Source: Plasmopara viticola (lineage: Eukaryota; Oomycota; Peronosporomycetes; Peronosporales; Peronosporaceae). Taken from it: a DNA stretch of 64,000 nt. This document shows positions 48,180 to 56,815 of the stretch, piece after piece. The notes beneath the pieces are model-generated. The model was not told where the DNA came from. It did no database searches and saw nothing but the letters and a program-made list of their open reading frames with translations. The stretch is taken from assembly GCA_001695595.3 (NCBI GenBank), contig MBPM02000181.1, positions 1-64,000 of the forward strand, read 5' to 3'. The position numbers and the translations under genes are program-made. Position 1 is the first letter of the stretch; each line of letters begins with the position of its first letter.

Positions 48180-49060
48180 AACCCTCTACACTTTTATGCA
48201 ATGCGGCCCAACAATTTCGGCTTAATGAAAAATCTTTATCAATCGTACTCGATATTGATCGAAAAAACTTCGCCATTGCTTACACATGAGTCACTCGCGT
48301 CTGACTACGACAACCAACCATCTTAGCGTCTCTAGTAAAAAGTGGTCGATTGGTAGGCTGGACGTCTAGAAAAGCGCCGCGCGGATTTTCTTACCTGATC
48401 TTGCACGACTCCAGCCGTCCAAACTTTCAACCATTCACCACTGTGGGTATTCATTTTGTGGGCGCGTGCATAAGATACGGACTGAATGTTAAACATCTTG
48501 TCAAAGACTTCTTACATTTTTACAAATCATACTTCAACGCTTTTAGTTCAACCGACTGGTTGTTAATTCGACCTTCAGAAGCGGCGGTGTCAATCATGAA
48601 AAAATCTGAAGGCGCGGGTCAAGAGACTTGTTGCGTTGTATTTTCTTGTAGTGATTTTCATATCAGCACACGTCTCTCGAGTCACGCAAGTCACCTCGCG
48701 TGCCACCTACATGAGATGTTTTTCTTGCTCTGACATGCTCGTCCACTAAAATTGTTAGATTTCCGATCATTGCGCTTTTTGCTCAAATGACCACAACGCT
48801 GGCCTTTAAAGCTGTAATTGATGATCGGTCGCAATCAAAAATGAAGTACATATACGAGTTGGTGTGAGTGAGTAACGTCCCATGGCATTCCTGCCTCGGA
48901 CAACCCCTTCGTCTGTTTAGCTAGGCTAAGCATATATACATTTGTTGAATGCCGCTCATAAGATCGATGTCAATTTTGAAAAGGCAACTTTTCGGTTGCC
49001 ATCGCCAACCATGAGAATGACAAATAAATTGCACCTTTGTGCATAAAATCTGTACTCTAG
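48180..49060 (-). pseudogene. Old effector-family relic upstream of the 49171 gene
   Basis: Best-readable example of the old layer. From 48630 to 48500 the - strand reads ENTTQQVS, a stop, then PAPSDFFMIDTAASEGRINN and QSVELKALKYDLYKM. This matches ENAARSRTQHDYQFSPLSSS and APEGRLTNKALEFDVNKFLD in the pseudogene at 52464. Near 48770-48710, SKKRNDRKSNNFSGRACQSK follows SKRQRIDPTPxxxDGQAxY of the module. The signal-peptide end lies at about 49010. Many stops. Confidence 0.6.
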
Positions 49061-49099
49061 CTAACTCAGAAGTATAATCGATAGTCTATACGTATTTAT

Positions 49100-49170
49100 T
49101 TACTTGGCCGGTAGATTTTTTACCTATCAATCCTGTATAGCCTTTTCACTGAGTTTGATTTGCAGTGGAC
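49100..49170 (+). promoter_or_regulatory. Promoter of the effector at 49171
   Basis: An initiator-like TCAATCC is at 49127-49133, 38-44 bases before the ATG, at the same place as TCAATTC in the sister gene at 56816 and TCACTTC before 21607. A TTTGCAG stretch directly before the ATG is conserved but leaves no room for an intron. Confidence 0.5.
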
Positions 49171-50727
49171 ATGTGCGGCCTATATTGCGCGATAATTGCG
49201 CTTCTCGTCAAGGCAAGCAGCCATATCGCTGCAGAGTCCAGCCAGAGCGAGCCTCTGCACGCCCTTAGTAATGGTTTTGTGGCGTCTAGTGGCACAGTCG
49301 ATGAGGTGTTGTCTCTTCAAGAAAGTCGTGTCCCACAGAACGACTTAGCGCTCAATGAAGAGCGCGGACCTCCAGCTACACGCAATTTCTTAAAGGAGCT
49401 AGATCACGTCGGTGTGAACCCGAAGGATTTGATGAATGCGGATACCGAAGATGTGATCGCACAAGCTGCAAAGGCACTTAAAGACCATCATGAATTGATG
49501 CCTAGGTTAAAGGCCGAGATTAGCAAGCGCAGGCGCATGGACCCGACGCCTATCGATCTGGATGAAGAAGCACTGTATGCTTTGCCGAATCCAAAACAGG
49601 TTTTAGTGTCGGCGGCAAGCAATTTACCATCTGTATTGGCCAAAAGAGTGAACAGAGGTGAGCCGCCCGTCATTATGGCAAATACTGCAAGAAGTAGAGC
49701 CCAGCAAGACTTACAACTTGCACTTTTCAGCCCTTCCATGAGCAGTGTTGCCTCTATTAATGTTCGACGCGACAAGAAAGCGTTGGACTTTGACATGATC
49801 AAACACCCTGGCGAAGTGGAGGTTCGAAACAGCAAGCACCAGCACGTCGGCCCGACACTTTTCACTAATAACGAACAAGAATTTTACGCTATGCCAGATC
49901 TAGAGCAAGCTTCAGTGTGGGTGGCAAAGAATGCGCCTTTCGTATTGGTAAAAAGACTGGACAGTGATCCATCGACAGTCATTATGAACAATGCTGCTAA
50001 ATTTTTGATGCACCACGACTTCCGACCCACGCCTCCAGGCTCCTTCTCTACTAGCGCCGCTGCTCCTGTTGATCGACTTGATCACCAGCTGATTACCCAG
50101 GAGGCATTAAAATTAGGTATGTACAATAACATTGACGAGGTAAATTCACATTTAGTTGGGCACCATTTGCACTTGCGAGGAGGAAATGATAAATCTGCGC
50201 ATCCCGCGACGATGAGTGCTCAAAGCGTTCCGGAAATTTTGACGGTAGAAGACGACCCCTTCGTGCATGAATCTCTTCCGTTGACTGTTAAAGTAAAAAC
50301 AATCCACAAAGCGTTTCTCGAGGCCTTCAATTTGCCATTTTGCCAGTATCCGGTTGAGACAGCTAAGATGATCAATATGGCTGAAAGGCGATTTCACTCG
50401 AGTCCAAGCGACGGCCGTTCTGTTGCAATGCTCGCAAATTTGGTAACTCAGCAGTCACTTGAAAATTTGAAAGTGTTGTTGAGACCAGATGTGAAAGTTT
50501 TGCTAAGGAACGGGAAGCTGGTGTTGCCAGATAATCTGGATAATTTGCAGGAGGCTTATCATGTTAAGCTGATCATCATGTACGAGTTGTTTTACGAATT
50601 TAGTCACAGCCATAAGTCTCTATACGATAAACTACCACGTAAAGTTCGTCGCCCAGATTGGATCGTGAAGCTTTCAATTTTCGACGGTGTCAGCAGCAAG
50701 CGTCCAATTTCAATACCACATGATTAA
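49171..50727 (+). CDS. Intact secreted RxLR-like effector, two central modules
   Basis: 518 codons, no frameshift. The ATG at 49171 is chosen because all relatives start there. Residues 1-21 are a signal peptide (MCGLYCAIIALLVKASSHIAA). The RxLR position is degenerate (LQES, 49-52) and EER is intact (63-65). A short helix (DTEDVIAQAAKALKDHHELM) follows at 91-110. Two modules of about 105 residues are in tandem, 118-220 and 221-327: each starts SK-H/R, then E-A/F-Y-A-L/M-P, then V-VA-N-P-VL-KR, then IM-N-A. The C-terminal domain includes HKAFLEAFNLPFCQYPVETA (379-398) and KLIIMYELFYEF (466-477). No transmembrane segment after the signal. The protein is probably delivered to plant cells (inference from family); its function is unknown. 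Sister of 56816. Confidence 0.9.
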   Translation: MCGLYCAIIALLVKASSHIAAESSQSEPLHALSNGFVASSGTVDEVLSLQESRVPQNDLALNEERGPPATRNFLKELDHVGVNPKDLMNADTEDVIAQAAKALKDHHELMPRLKAEISKRRRMDPTPIDLDEEALYALPNPKQVLVSAASNLPSVLAKRVNRGEPPVIMANTARSRAQQDLQLALFSPSMSSVASINVRRDKKALDFDMIKHPGEVEVRNSKHQHVGPTLFTNNEQEFYAMPDLEQASVWVAKNAPFVLVKRLDSDPSTVIMNNAAKFLMHHDFRPTPPGSFSTSAAAPVDRLDHQLITQEALKLGMYNNIDEVNSHLVGHHLHLRGGNDKSAHPATMSAQSVPEILTVEDDPFVHESLPLTVKVKTIHKAFLEAFNLPFCQYPVETAKMINMAERRFHSSPSDGRSVAMLANLVTQQSLENLKVLLRPDVKVLLRNGKLVLPDNLDNLQEAYHVKLIIMYELFYEFSHSHKSLYDKLPRKVRRPDWIVKLSIFDGVSSKRPISIPHD

Positions 50728-51009
50728 GGACGTTACGACTTCAACATGTAACGTCGAGTCTTTACGATTGGACCCAGAGTCTCCAGATCTTGAAGGCAGT
50801 AGATGGAATATTAAGTAGCGTAATGAAAGAGATTGGGTTCCAGATATAACAACCACATCAATTGGCGGCAAAGTGTTTTGATATTTGTTGTTTTGATGTC
50901 GCTCGCTGTATGTACACGTTCTTTAAGTATAAAATGCAGATTTTTCGTGGCCTGCTTTTCGACTTCCAAGTTCTCAGAACCATACTTCAGACCATCCCAT
51001 TGGGTAGAT
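50728..51009. other. 3' flank of the 49171 effector
   Basis: Nearly identical to 58370-58600. It starts with ggacgttacgac directly after the stop, the same word found after the stops or former stops of the other subfamilies. No gene seen; probably 3' untranslated region and spacer. Confidence 0.5.
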
Positions 51010-51330
51010 CATCGTATCCACTACTTACTTAGTCACCACCATGCGGGGTAATTTCCTTCGTGCAAACGTATAAAGTACTGATTGGATAATAGACTTCTAT
51101 GCCATTTAAGCTTAATGCGTCGACCCCGGCGGCGGCAATCGCGAAAAGTGGAAGGGGTCGGTAGTCCTGCTGCGGCGAAAAAAACTGCAGTGTTCTACAT
51201 GATAAAAGTAAGCAGACGTCCCTCCAGTCACATCAAACACCAGACCTTTTTCTTGCTCCGATAAAGTGGAGAATTCTTGTCAACTTAACTTGTCAGGTGT
51301 CAGATCGATGCGCTTTGATCTAAAACAACA
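51010..51330 (-). pseudogene. Old effector-family relic after the 49171 gene
   Basis: The - strand near 51310-51180 reads RIDLTPDKLS, then TLSEQEKGLVFDVTGGTSAY and HVEHCSFF, following the central module (RMDPTPIDL, LPNPKQVLVSAAS). Sister copies are at 58600-59010 and 23500-23990. An old remnant trapped between the + gene and the - pseudogene. Confidence 0.5.
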
Positions 51331-51495
51331 CGAATTGAAGCTGCGTCTAAAAGTTACGGAAACTTATGGTAGTCTTAACTGAAAGTTACGGAAACCAATG
51401 GTAGTTAATGGTCAAGATGAGAGGCAGCTTAATGACATCAAGAGTTTCCGTACAAATATTAAACTCCCGCGGCGTTCATGCCTAATAGCTTCCTT

Positions 51496-52857
51496 AAAAA
51501 TAATCTAATGGTTGTGCAGCACTACCATTCCATTTCCCAGCAAGTAACTAAAACCTGGTTCCAATATTCGCTTCAACTCCTGTAGTGACTGCTATTTTAC
51601 AGACTCTTTAACGTTCTACAAAGATGGCCGTTGCTTGGACTTGCGTCACTAGTCCATTCGATTATGCTAATCGTCTTGGCCGTCTCTTGTGTATATCTGT
51701 AAGCTGAAGGCCTTAAGAAACGCCACGTGAATATATATATACCTTTTCGGGCACCTGACCGTCTTTTAGCACAGTGGGTTTTTAGTCCTCCAATCTTGAG
51801 GGACGCTCTGACCAATTATCGTCGCAGAATGCGCAATTTATCTATTACTTCGCGCAAATGCAATTGATGCTCGACTAAAAGAATTTTCTCGTCAAAGTGT
51901 TTGTTCGTACCAAACTCAAACGCCTTCTCAGGCACCAGCTGGTTGTGGATTTGACCATCAGGATCACTCGTGGAATAGCGTGAAGTCGTGGGTCGAAAGT
52001 CGTGCTTCTTCATTATCTCTGCAGCGGATCCAGATTGAATGTCGGCGCTTTTCCCTCTAGTCTGCCCGCTAATACAAACGGCACATTACTTGCCACCCAC
52101 ACCGGAGCTTCTTCTACATTTGGCAAAGCAAACAATGCTTGTCCATCCACAATGAAAGGCGCGAATCGATGCGTTGGCGCTTACTGTTTTTGATCTCCAC
52201 CTCGTCGAGGAATTTGTTCACGTCAAACTCCAACGCCTTGTTAGTAAGCCGGCCTTCGGGAGCGGTGACGCTTGTGTTGGAAGAGCTTAAAGGCGAGAAT
52301 TGGTAGTCGTGCTGCGTTCTACTTCTTGCAGCATTTTCTATCATAACTATCGGCTCACCTCTGTCCAGTCGCTTTGCCAATGCTAATGGCAGAGTGCTTG
52401 CCACCGACACTATATATATGGTTTTTTGCGGACGTGGCAAAGCATGCAATACTTCTCCATTCACAGTGTTAGACGTCGGGTGAATGCGCTAGTGTTTGCT
52501 GGTTTTGGCCTTCAACAGAGGCATCCATTATCTATCATTTTCGATCAGTTTTACAGCTGCTGCAACCACATCTTCTTCAACTCAATTGAACGAGTTCAGC
52601 ATAGTGTGTTTTAGTTATCCCAAGGAAGTGCGTGGACCCGAAGGTGAGCAGGATTATTTAGCTTCTTCATAGAGCGCTATATTGTCGTGTGGGTCACGAC
52701 CTTCTCTAAGAGGCATGATCTCGTCAAGTGTACCACTAGAGACCACAAACTCATTGTGAGGTGACTGCAGAGGCTCAGTCTGGTTGGTGTCTGCAGCTAT
52801 TTGGCTGCTGGTCGTGATGAGAAGCGCACTTACCACGATGCAATATAAGCCGGGCTT
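51496..52857 (-). pseudogene. RxLR-like effector pseudogene, start and C-terminus lost
   Basis: The start codon position is AAG (52857-52855), then PGLYCIVVSALLITTSSQIA, a good signal peptide apart from the start. MPLREGRDPHDNIALYEE keeps an LPLR-type position and most of EER. Then a frameshift; 52464-52114 has the first module (RGEPIVMIENAARSRTQHDY) and 52013-51816 part of the second (KKHDFRPTTSRYSTSDPDGQ). Compared with its sister at 59423, about 430 bp are deleted at 51496, removing the YELFYEF region and the stop. Confidence 0.85.
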
Positions 52858-53297
52858 GTTCTTATTGGCGGTGATTCGGCACCTGATTATTGAAAGAGTT
52901 TCCGAAGAAGCCGAAATACTAAACTCGACAGAAAATTACCAACTTTCGAATGTATAGTTTATCGTGGCATTGGTACTACCGCATCGAATTCCACTATGGT
53001 TTCTCACCTACTGGTATCATTGCCCTAAAATTTCTTGTAGAATAATGTCTACGAAGATTATACAGCATCTTTGAAGATCCGAAAATATTTTTCCTTCTCC
53101 CTGTCGAGTATAAATAGCTCAGCTGATTCCTGTATGACACATTTATCTGAAATGTTGATCTTCTGTTTACGTGCTTAGACTTTTGTAGCTGCTTATGAAA
53201 TGTCGCGAGATGAATGCAGAATCATCATCATCGTACATGTGACGTATTCAAAATAATAAGAAAAATGTGCAACCGCATAAGGCCAGTATATATAGTA
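52858..53297. repeat. Third copy of the repeat block, left part
   Basis: Aligned with 60920-61002 plus 62184-62530, and with 25030-25330. It lies directly upstream of the - strand pseudogene and is split from its right part (54573-54915) by the TIR element inserted at 53306. Confidence 0.65.
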
Positions 53298-53305
53298 TTA
53301 CTTAA

Positions 53306-53452
53306 GGGAACCGTTAAACTGCCGGTACCCTTTGATTTAAGCCAATGAGATTAAACAAAATCCACCAATGGGAGCAGTTTATCTCTGTTAATGAACACAG
53401 TGTTTTTTCAATCAATAAAAGAGAAAGCAATACCCATCCGGTACCCCTTTTT
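53306..53452 (+). repeat. Left terminal inverted repeat
   Basis: Pairs with 54417-54564. Just inside it, 53456-53497 (aaactgccgg, then tagccaatga) looks like a second, diverged copy of the TIR start, suggesting nested ends. Confidence 0.9.
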
Positions 53453-53531
53453 CATAAACTGCCGGTTTCCCCTGTTTTTAGCCAATGAAAAAAGGAGCAA
53501 TTCCGTCAATAAAAGCAATATTTTTCTGTCA

Positions 53532-54122
53532 ATGATAGCAGCACTGAACAAGTTATCGAAATGCGCTTTCCTTTACGTCGTCTTTCTGGGTGTTGCTACT
53601 GCTGATTGTGAGTTGCGCTTGCGGAAAGGAATACCATCGTCTCATGAACAATTGGGCGGTGATTGTAAGCAAGGCATCTGTAATATAGCTCCATGCCTTG
53701 TATTATAATGTGTGTCATTTGCTATAGGTCGACACATCTCGCTTTTGGAGTAATTACAGACACATTGGGAAAGCGTTATCACACTACCAATCAGTCAAGC
53801 GTCTTGAGATCCCAGACAGCCAGGCAAGACAATGTTGAAAGACAATTTGTCATACCTTGCTCATTGACAATGCGACGCTACTGTTGTAGATCACCTTGAT
53901 GCTGGTGGACCAAATGCCGTGCAATCCTCGCAAATGCTTTCCTGGACAAATGCTTAACAGTCGAAGCCGAAATAAAATCTGTGTGTGTTTATCCTGCATC
54001 ACGTTAGCTTTGTATGCACCTGCTGATTCGATTTGGTGTCCAACGCAGCTATGAAAAAAACGCCGAGGTCGATTATCGCGGCTTCGAGGTCTCGGTGGCC
54101 AACTTCATTACAGTCCTTACGG
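53532..54122 (+). pseudogene. Captured N-terminal fragment of GPI8/PIG-K (GPI transamidase catalytic subunit)
   Basis: A signal peptide (MIAALNKLSKCAFLYVVFLG) opens exon 1 at 53532, which ends in NNWAVI at 53664. Intron 1 is 53665-53727 (gtaagc to ctatag). Exon 2 reads VDTSRFWSNYRHIGKAL then YQSVKRLEIPDSQ; intron 2 is 53824-53889 (GC-AG). Exon 3 reads ITLMLVDQMPCNPRK; intron 3 is 53985-54048. Exon 4 reads YEKNAEVDYRGF then EVSVANFITVLTG. This is the conserved first part of the C13-peptidase-like GPI8, which removes the C-terminal signal from proteins receiving a GPI anchor in the ER. The catalytic His and Cys lie further downstream in the family and are missing. Exon 1 is out of frame with its own end just before NNWAVI (two bases missing). 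Introns show DNA-level capture. Confidence 0.85.
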
Positions 54123-54258
54123 GTTCGTCAAGTAGATTTTCGGTGTAACCTATTCTAATCGAACGATCGGGACGGAATGAACTAGATATAAACAGCAAAC
54201 ACAAAACGCATAACCTTGGGCGCGCGCGTGCATGAGAATTGCCGACTTTGCCTCTTCC

Positions 54259-54281
54259 AGAGTGCTGTACGAGAGCACTCT
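54259..54281. repeat. 8-bp stem hairpin inside the TIR element
   Basis: agagtgct (54259-54266) and agcactct (54274-54281) are perfect reverse complements around a 7-base loop, close to the end of the captured gene fragment. Confidence 0.6.
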
Positions 54282-54304
54282 AGGGGGTTGCATAGTGTTC
54301 ATTG

Positions 54305-54395
54305 CGAGAAGAAGAGTGCGAGAAGAGTGATTTTGGGAAGAGTGATTTTGAGAAGAGTGATGTTAAAAAGAGTAATATTGAGTAGGAGTTATTTC
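54305..54395 (+). repeat. 15-bp minisatellite
   Basis: About six imperfect tandem units of gagaagagtgatttt, increasingly diverged towards the right, directly before the right TIR region. Confidence 0.75.
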
Positions 54396-54416
54396 TTAAA
54401 AAACAGGGCAGTTGAC

Positions 54417-54564
54417 AAAAAGGGGTACCGGATGGGTATTGCTTTCGCAATTATTGGTTGGAAAAACACTGTGTTCATTAACAGAGATATTCTGCTCCCA
54501 TTGGTGGATTTTAGTTTAATCTCATTGGCTTAATTCAAAGGGTACCGGCAGTTTGACGGTTCCC
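54417..54564 (-). repeat. Right terminal inverted repeat
   Basis: Inverted partner of 53306-53452, with a few substitutions; it ends in cggttccc next to the target duplication. Confidence 0.9.
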
Positions 54565-54572
54565 ATACTTAA

Positions 54573-54915
54573 ATAGCTGAGTTTAACACGTAAGAAATAC
54601 TCTAAAATATCAGCATCTAGCTTAAAAAAAGTTTGCAAGCTAGACATAGTAAATCTTTAGAAATATATTCAGCACCTTTCGCGTGCAGGAAGACATGTGA
54701 ACTTCTGATGAACAATAGCTCAATATTCCCCGTCTTCAAGGGATCGACGTGTGCAACTTCAACGCTAAATCATTGACTACAAACTTTACCTTATTTATTG
54801 CCTACATGTTTTTTTTCTCAGTTTTCAGAGTGGTATGTATTTTGGTTTGCCACAAAAGCTCAACTATATGTAACGGCCCGTGACTCTTCCATTCCAAAGG
54901 CTTGAATTAGGTTAG
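54573..54915. repeat. Third copy of the repeat block, right part
   Basis: Continues the block split by the TIR element and matches 62545-62915. No gene is seen. Confidence 0.6.
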
Positions 54916-54924
54916 ATAGTTGAT

Positions 54925-55241
54925 TGTATTACGTTATCGCGTTGCCAAGTTATGCACGTGATAGGCTCTATGCTAGTCCACGGCATAGAGTGGTGTCCGC
55001 ATACGTCGAGTCTCGTTCGGCGGGCAGTGCAGCCAGCACCGAGGCCATGAGGGTCTTCCATTATTTTGTGTACTTCTGACTTGTTAAGAGCCCAGGTGGC
55101 GCCCTGGTGCTGGAGACCGTCGCGTCGAGGGTGAGACTCGTTAGAGACCTGCAGATGCCCGAGAGCACCTGCCCAAAGCGCGAGCATTTAGCCCCCGCGC
55201 TTGGAAGGAGGGCGTCACCCCAACCTTTTCCGAATATTAAA
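54925..55241 (-). mobile_element. 317-bp internally deleted LINE copy
   Basis: Both ends match the 1155-bp copy at 61016-62170 (5' end ttcggaaaaggttggggtga on the - strand, 3' end gcaacgcgataacgtaatac), but almost all of the body is missing. Target duplications ATAGTTGAT flank it at 54916-54924 and 55242-55250. The sister unit at about 62910-62930 keeps the unfilled site (agtagtagattttaccgaa). A short non-autonomous retrotransposon derivative. Confidence 0.9.
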
Positions 55242-55259
55242 TAGTTGATGTTACTGAAA

Positions 55260-55400
55260 TTGGTCATTCTGTACGACGATTTTGCCACAGCCGCAAGATT
55301 CTATATAAAAAATATGCTTCGTAAAGTTGACTATAATGAATGGATTTTGATCTTTGAACTGCAATGAGTAGCAGCAGCAAGGATCAAACTCCGCTACCCC
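55260..55400 (+). pseudogene. Isolated C-terminal effector fragment
   Basis: The + strand reads CHSRKILYKKYA then, in the next frame, KVDYNEWILIFELQ, matching CHCRKELYKELPRKVDYEDW of the 28804 gene. The gtgactaaggacgc word follows, the ancestral stop context. The start of the motif (YELFYEF) is lost. Confidence 0.65.
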
Positions 55401-55639
55401 GTGACTAAGGACGCTTCAACTTCGATGAGAAACATTAGCCCTCCACATTTATATACATGGCAACCGTGGTTACAGACCACGCGGTCAGTCGGTGGAGCTA
55501 ACAGGTCTAGAGGATTACTAATTACCATCTCCTATGGGAAATTTGGTAATTCATTCTCGGCAAAGCATTTAGATATTAATTATTTTTGCAGCGATCTGTT
55601 GTCTCTTTGTCTCTTTACGTACATGTTATGTACGCAGAA

Positions 55640-56630
55640 TATGAGCGTTCGCGTAATCCACGTTTTACTGGAATGCGGGTACCATGACATTGGGTTGTGG
55701 TCATGGGATCAGCACGATTTGAAAGAGACCGTAGCCACACTTCCAATAAGAGCCTTTCGCAAACTCTTAACATTATAATTAGGTCTTTATTACTATACTG
55801 CGAAATGATCGGAGGAATTTGCCGATGCTTGGACTTCAGTCACTTGTCCGTTTGATTAAGACAACCAACCAACTTAGCGTCTCTACCTTTTACTGGTCTA
55901 TTGGCAGGCTGGGTGTGTAGAAAGGCGCCGCGCGGACTTTTTTACCTGGCCTTGCGCGACTCCAGCCGTCCAAACTTCCATTATTCACCACTCTATGATG
56001 TGATTTTTGTGGGCGCGTGCAAAAGGTACTGACTGAATGTGAAACCTCTTGTCATAGACTTTTCACATTTATACAAGTCATGCTTAGATCAGCCGCCTAC
56101 GCCTGCTTGTTAAGTCGACCTTCAGAAGCGGTGTCTTCGCTCACGAAATATTGAGAAGGCGCTTGTCAAGAGACTTGTTGCGTTGTATTTTCTTGCAGTG
56201 ATTCCCATATTGACTATCAGCACACGTCTCTCGAGTCACATAAGTCACCTCGCGTGCCACCCGAATATTTTTTACCTTAATCTGACATGCTTGTCCATCC
56301 AAATTATTAGACGTCAGATCGATGCGCTTTTTGCTCAATGACAACAACGCTGGTCCTCAAAGCAGCGTACAAAATTTATGGCGATTGATGATCGGTCGCG
56401 TTCAGGGTATGAAGCAGGTTAAAAATTAAAAATTCCCATACGAGTTGGCGTAAGTCAATCAAGTCCCACGGCGTTCGTGCCTCGAACAATACCTTCGTCT
56501 GGGTAGCTAGGCAGAGAATGGGTTAGCATTAAAACATTTGTTAATGCCAATTTCAAAGTCAATGTCAACTTTTAAGAGGCAACTATTCGGCTGCTGTACG
56601 CGACAATACCTCTTTCGCCACACATGCAAA
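55640..56630 (-). pseudogene. Old effector-family relic upstream of the 56816 gene
   Basis: 56347-56141 keeps a 68-codon frame with SLSKKRIDLTSNNLDGQACQ, NIRVAREVTYVTRETCADSQ and KKIQRNKSLDKRLL. These correspond in order to the module start, VWVA-N-P-VL-KRL and the N-A-K region. The right end at 56610-56575 matches the signal-peptide relic of 21360-21290. A sister of 48180-49060. Confidence 0.6.
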
Positions 56631-56699
56631 TACGTGCTCTTAATAGCATCTTTTTACTTAAAATGTGTACTATCTATAAATCATGCAAAGTCAAAAGTA

Positions 56700-56815
56700 T
56701 AATCGCGTGTACATTTTTTTCTGACTATGCTTGCTAAAATAAATTTACTTGGACAGAGAATTTTCACCAATCAATTCAGTATAGCCATAACCTTGAGTTA
56801 AGATTTGCAGGGAAC
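56700..56815 (+). promoter_or_regulatory. Promoter of the effector at 56816
   Basis: TCAATTC at 56771-56777 (context CACCAATCAATTC) lies 39-45 bases before the ATG and corresponds to the initiator-like motif of the other family promoters. TTTGCAG precedes the ATG closely. Confidence 0.5.

Larger units (their letters stand above)
53306..54564. mobile_element. DNA transposon-like element with long TIRs carrying a GPI8 fragment
   Basis: 1259 bp. The left end 53306-53452 and the reverse complement of 54417-54564 are almost identical over about 147 bp, both beginning gggaaccgt. Flanks are TTACTTAA (53298-53305) and ATACTTAA (54565-54572), an 8-bp target duplication with one mismatch. The sister unit near 62537-62544 keeps the empty site (gtaatacttaaatagc). 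No transposase is present, so it is non-autonomous. Inside are GPI8 exons and introns, a hairpin and a 15-bp minisatellite. Long TIRs suggest a Mutator-like element, while the 8-bp duplication would also suit hAT; the superfamily is left open. Confidence 0.9.

Noticed and set aside
49141..49171. TTTGCAG before the ATG as an intron acceptor in the 5' leader
   Set aside because: The putative transcription start lies only 40-50 bases upstream, and the relatives have TTTTATAG or TTTTTCAG without a shared donor, leaving too little room for an intron.
49488..49865. 125-codon antisense frame over the intact effector, also present at 57130-57507 and 21818-22279
   Set aside because: Its conservation is explained by duplication of the sense gene. 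The translation has no signal or motif, and it lies wholly inside the effector frame.
53391..53708. 105-codon frame in the TIR element as a small cysteine-rich secreted protein
   Set aside because: Its latter part reads through the out-of-frame end of exon 1 and intron 1 of the GPI8 fragment; the cysteines arise from the shifted frame and intron.
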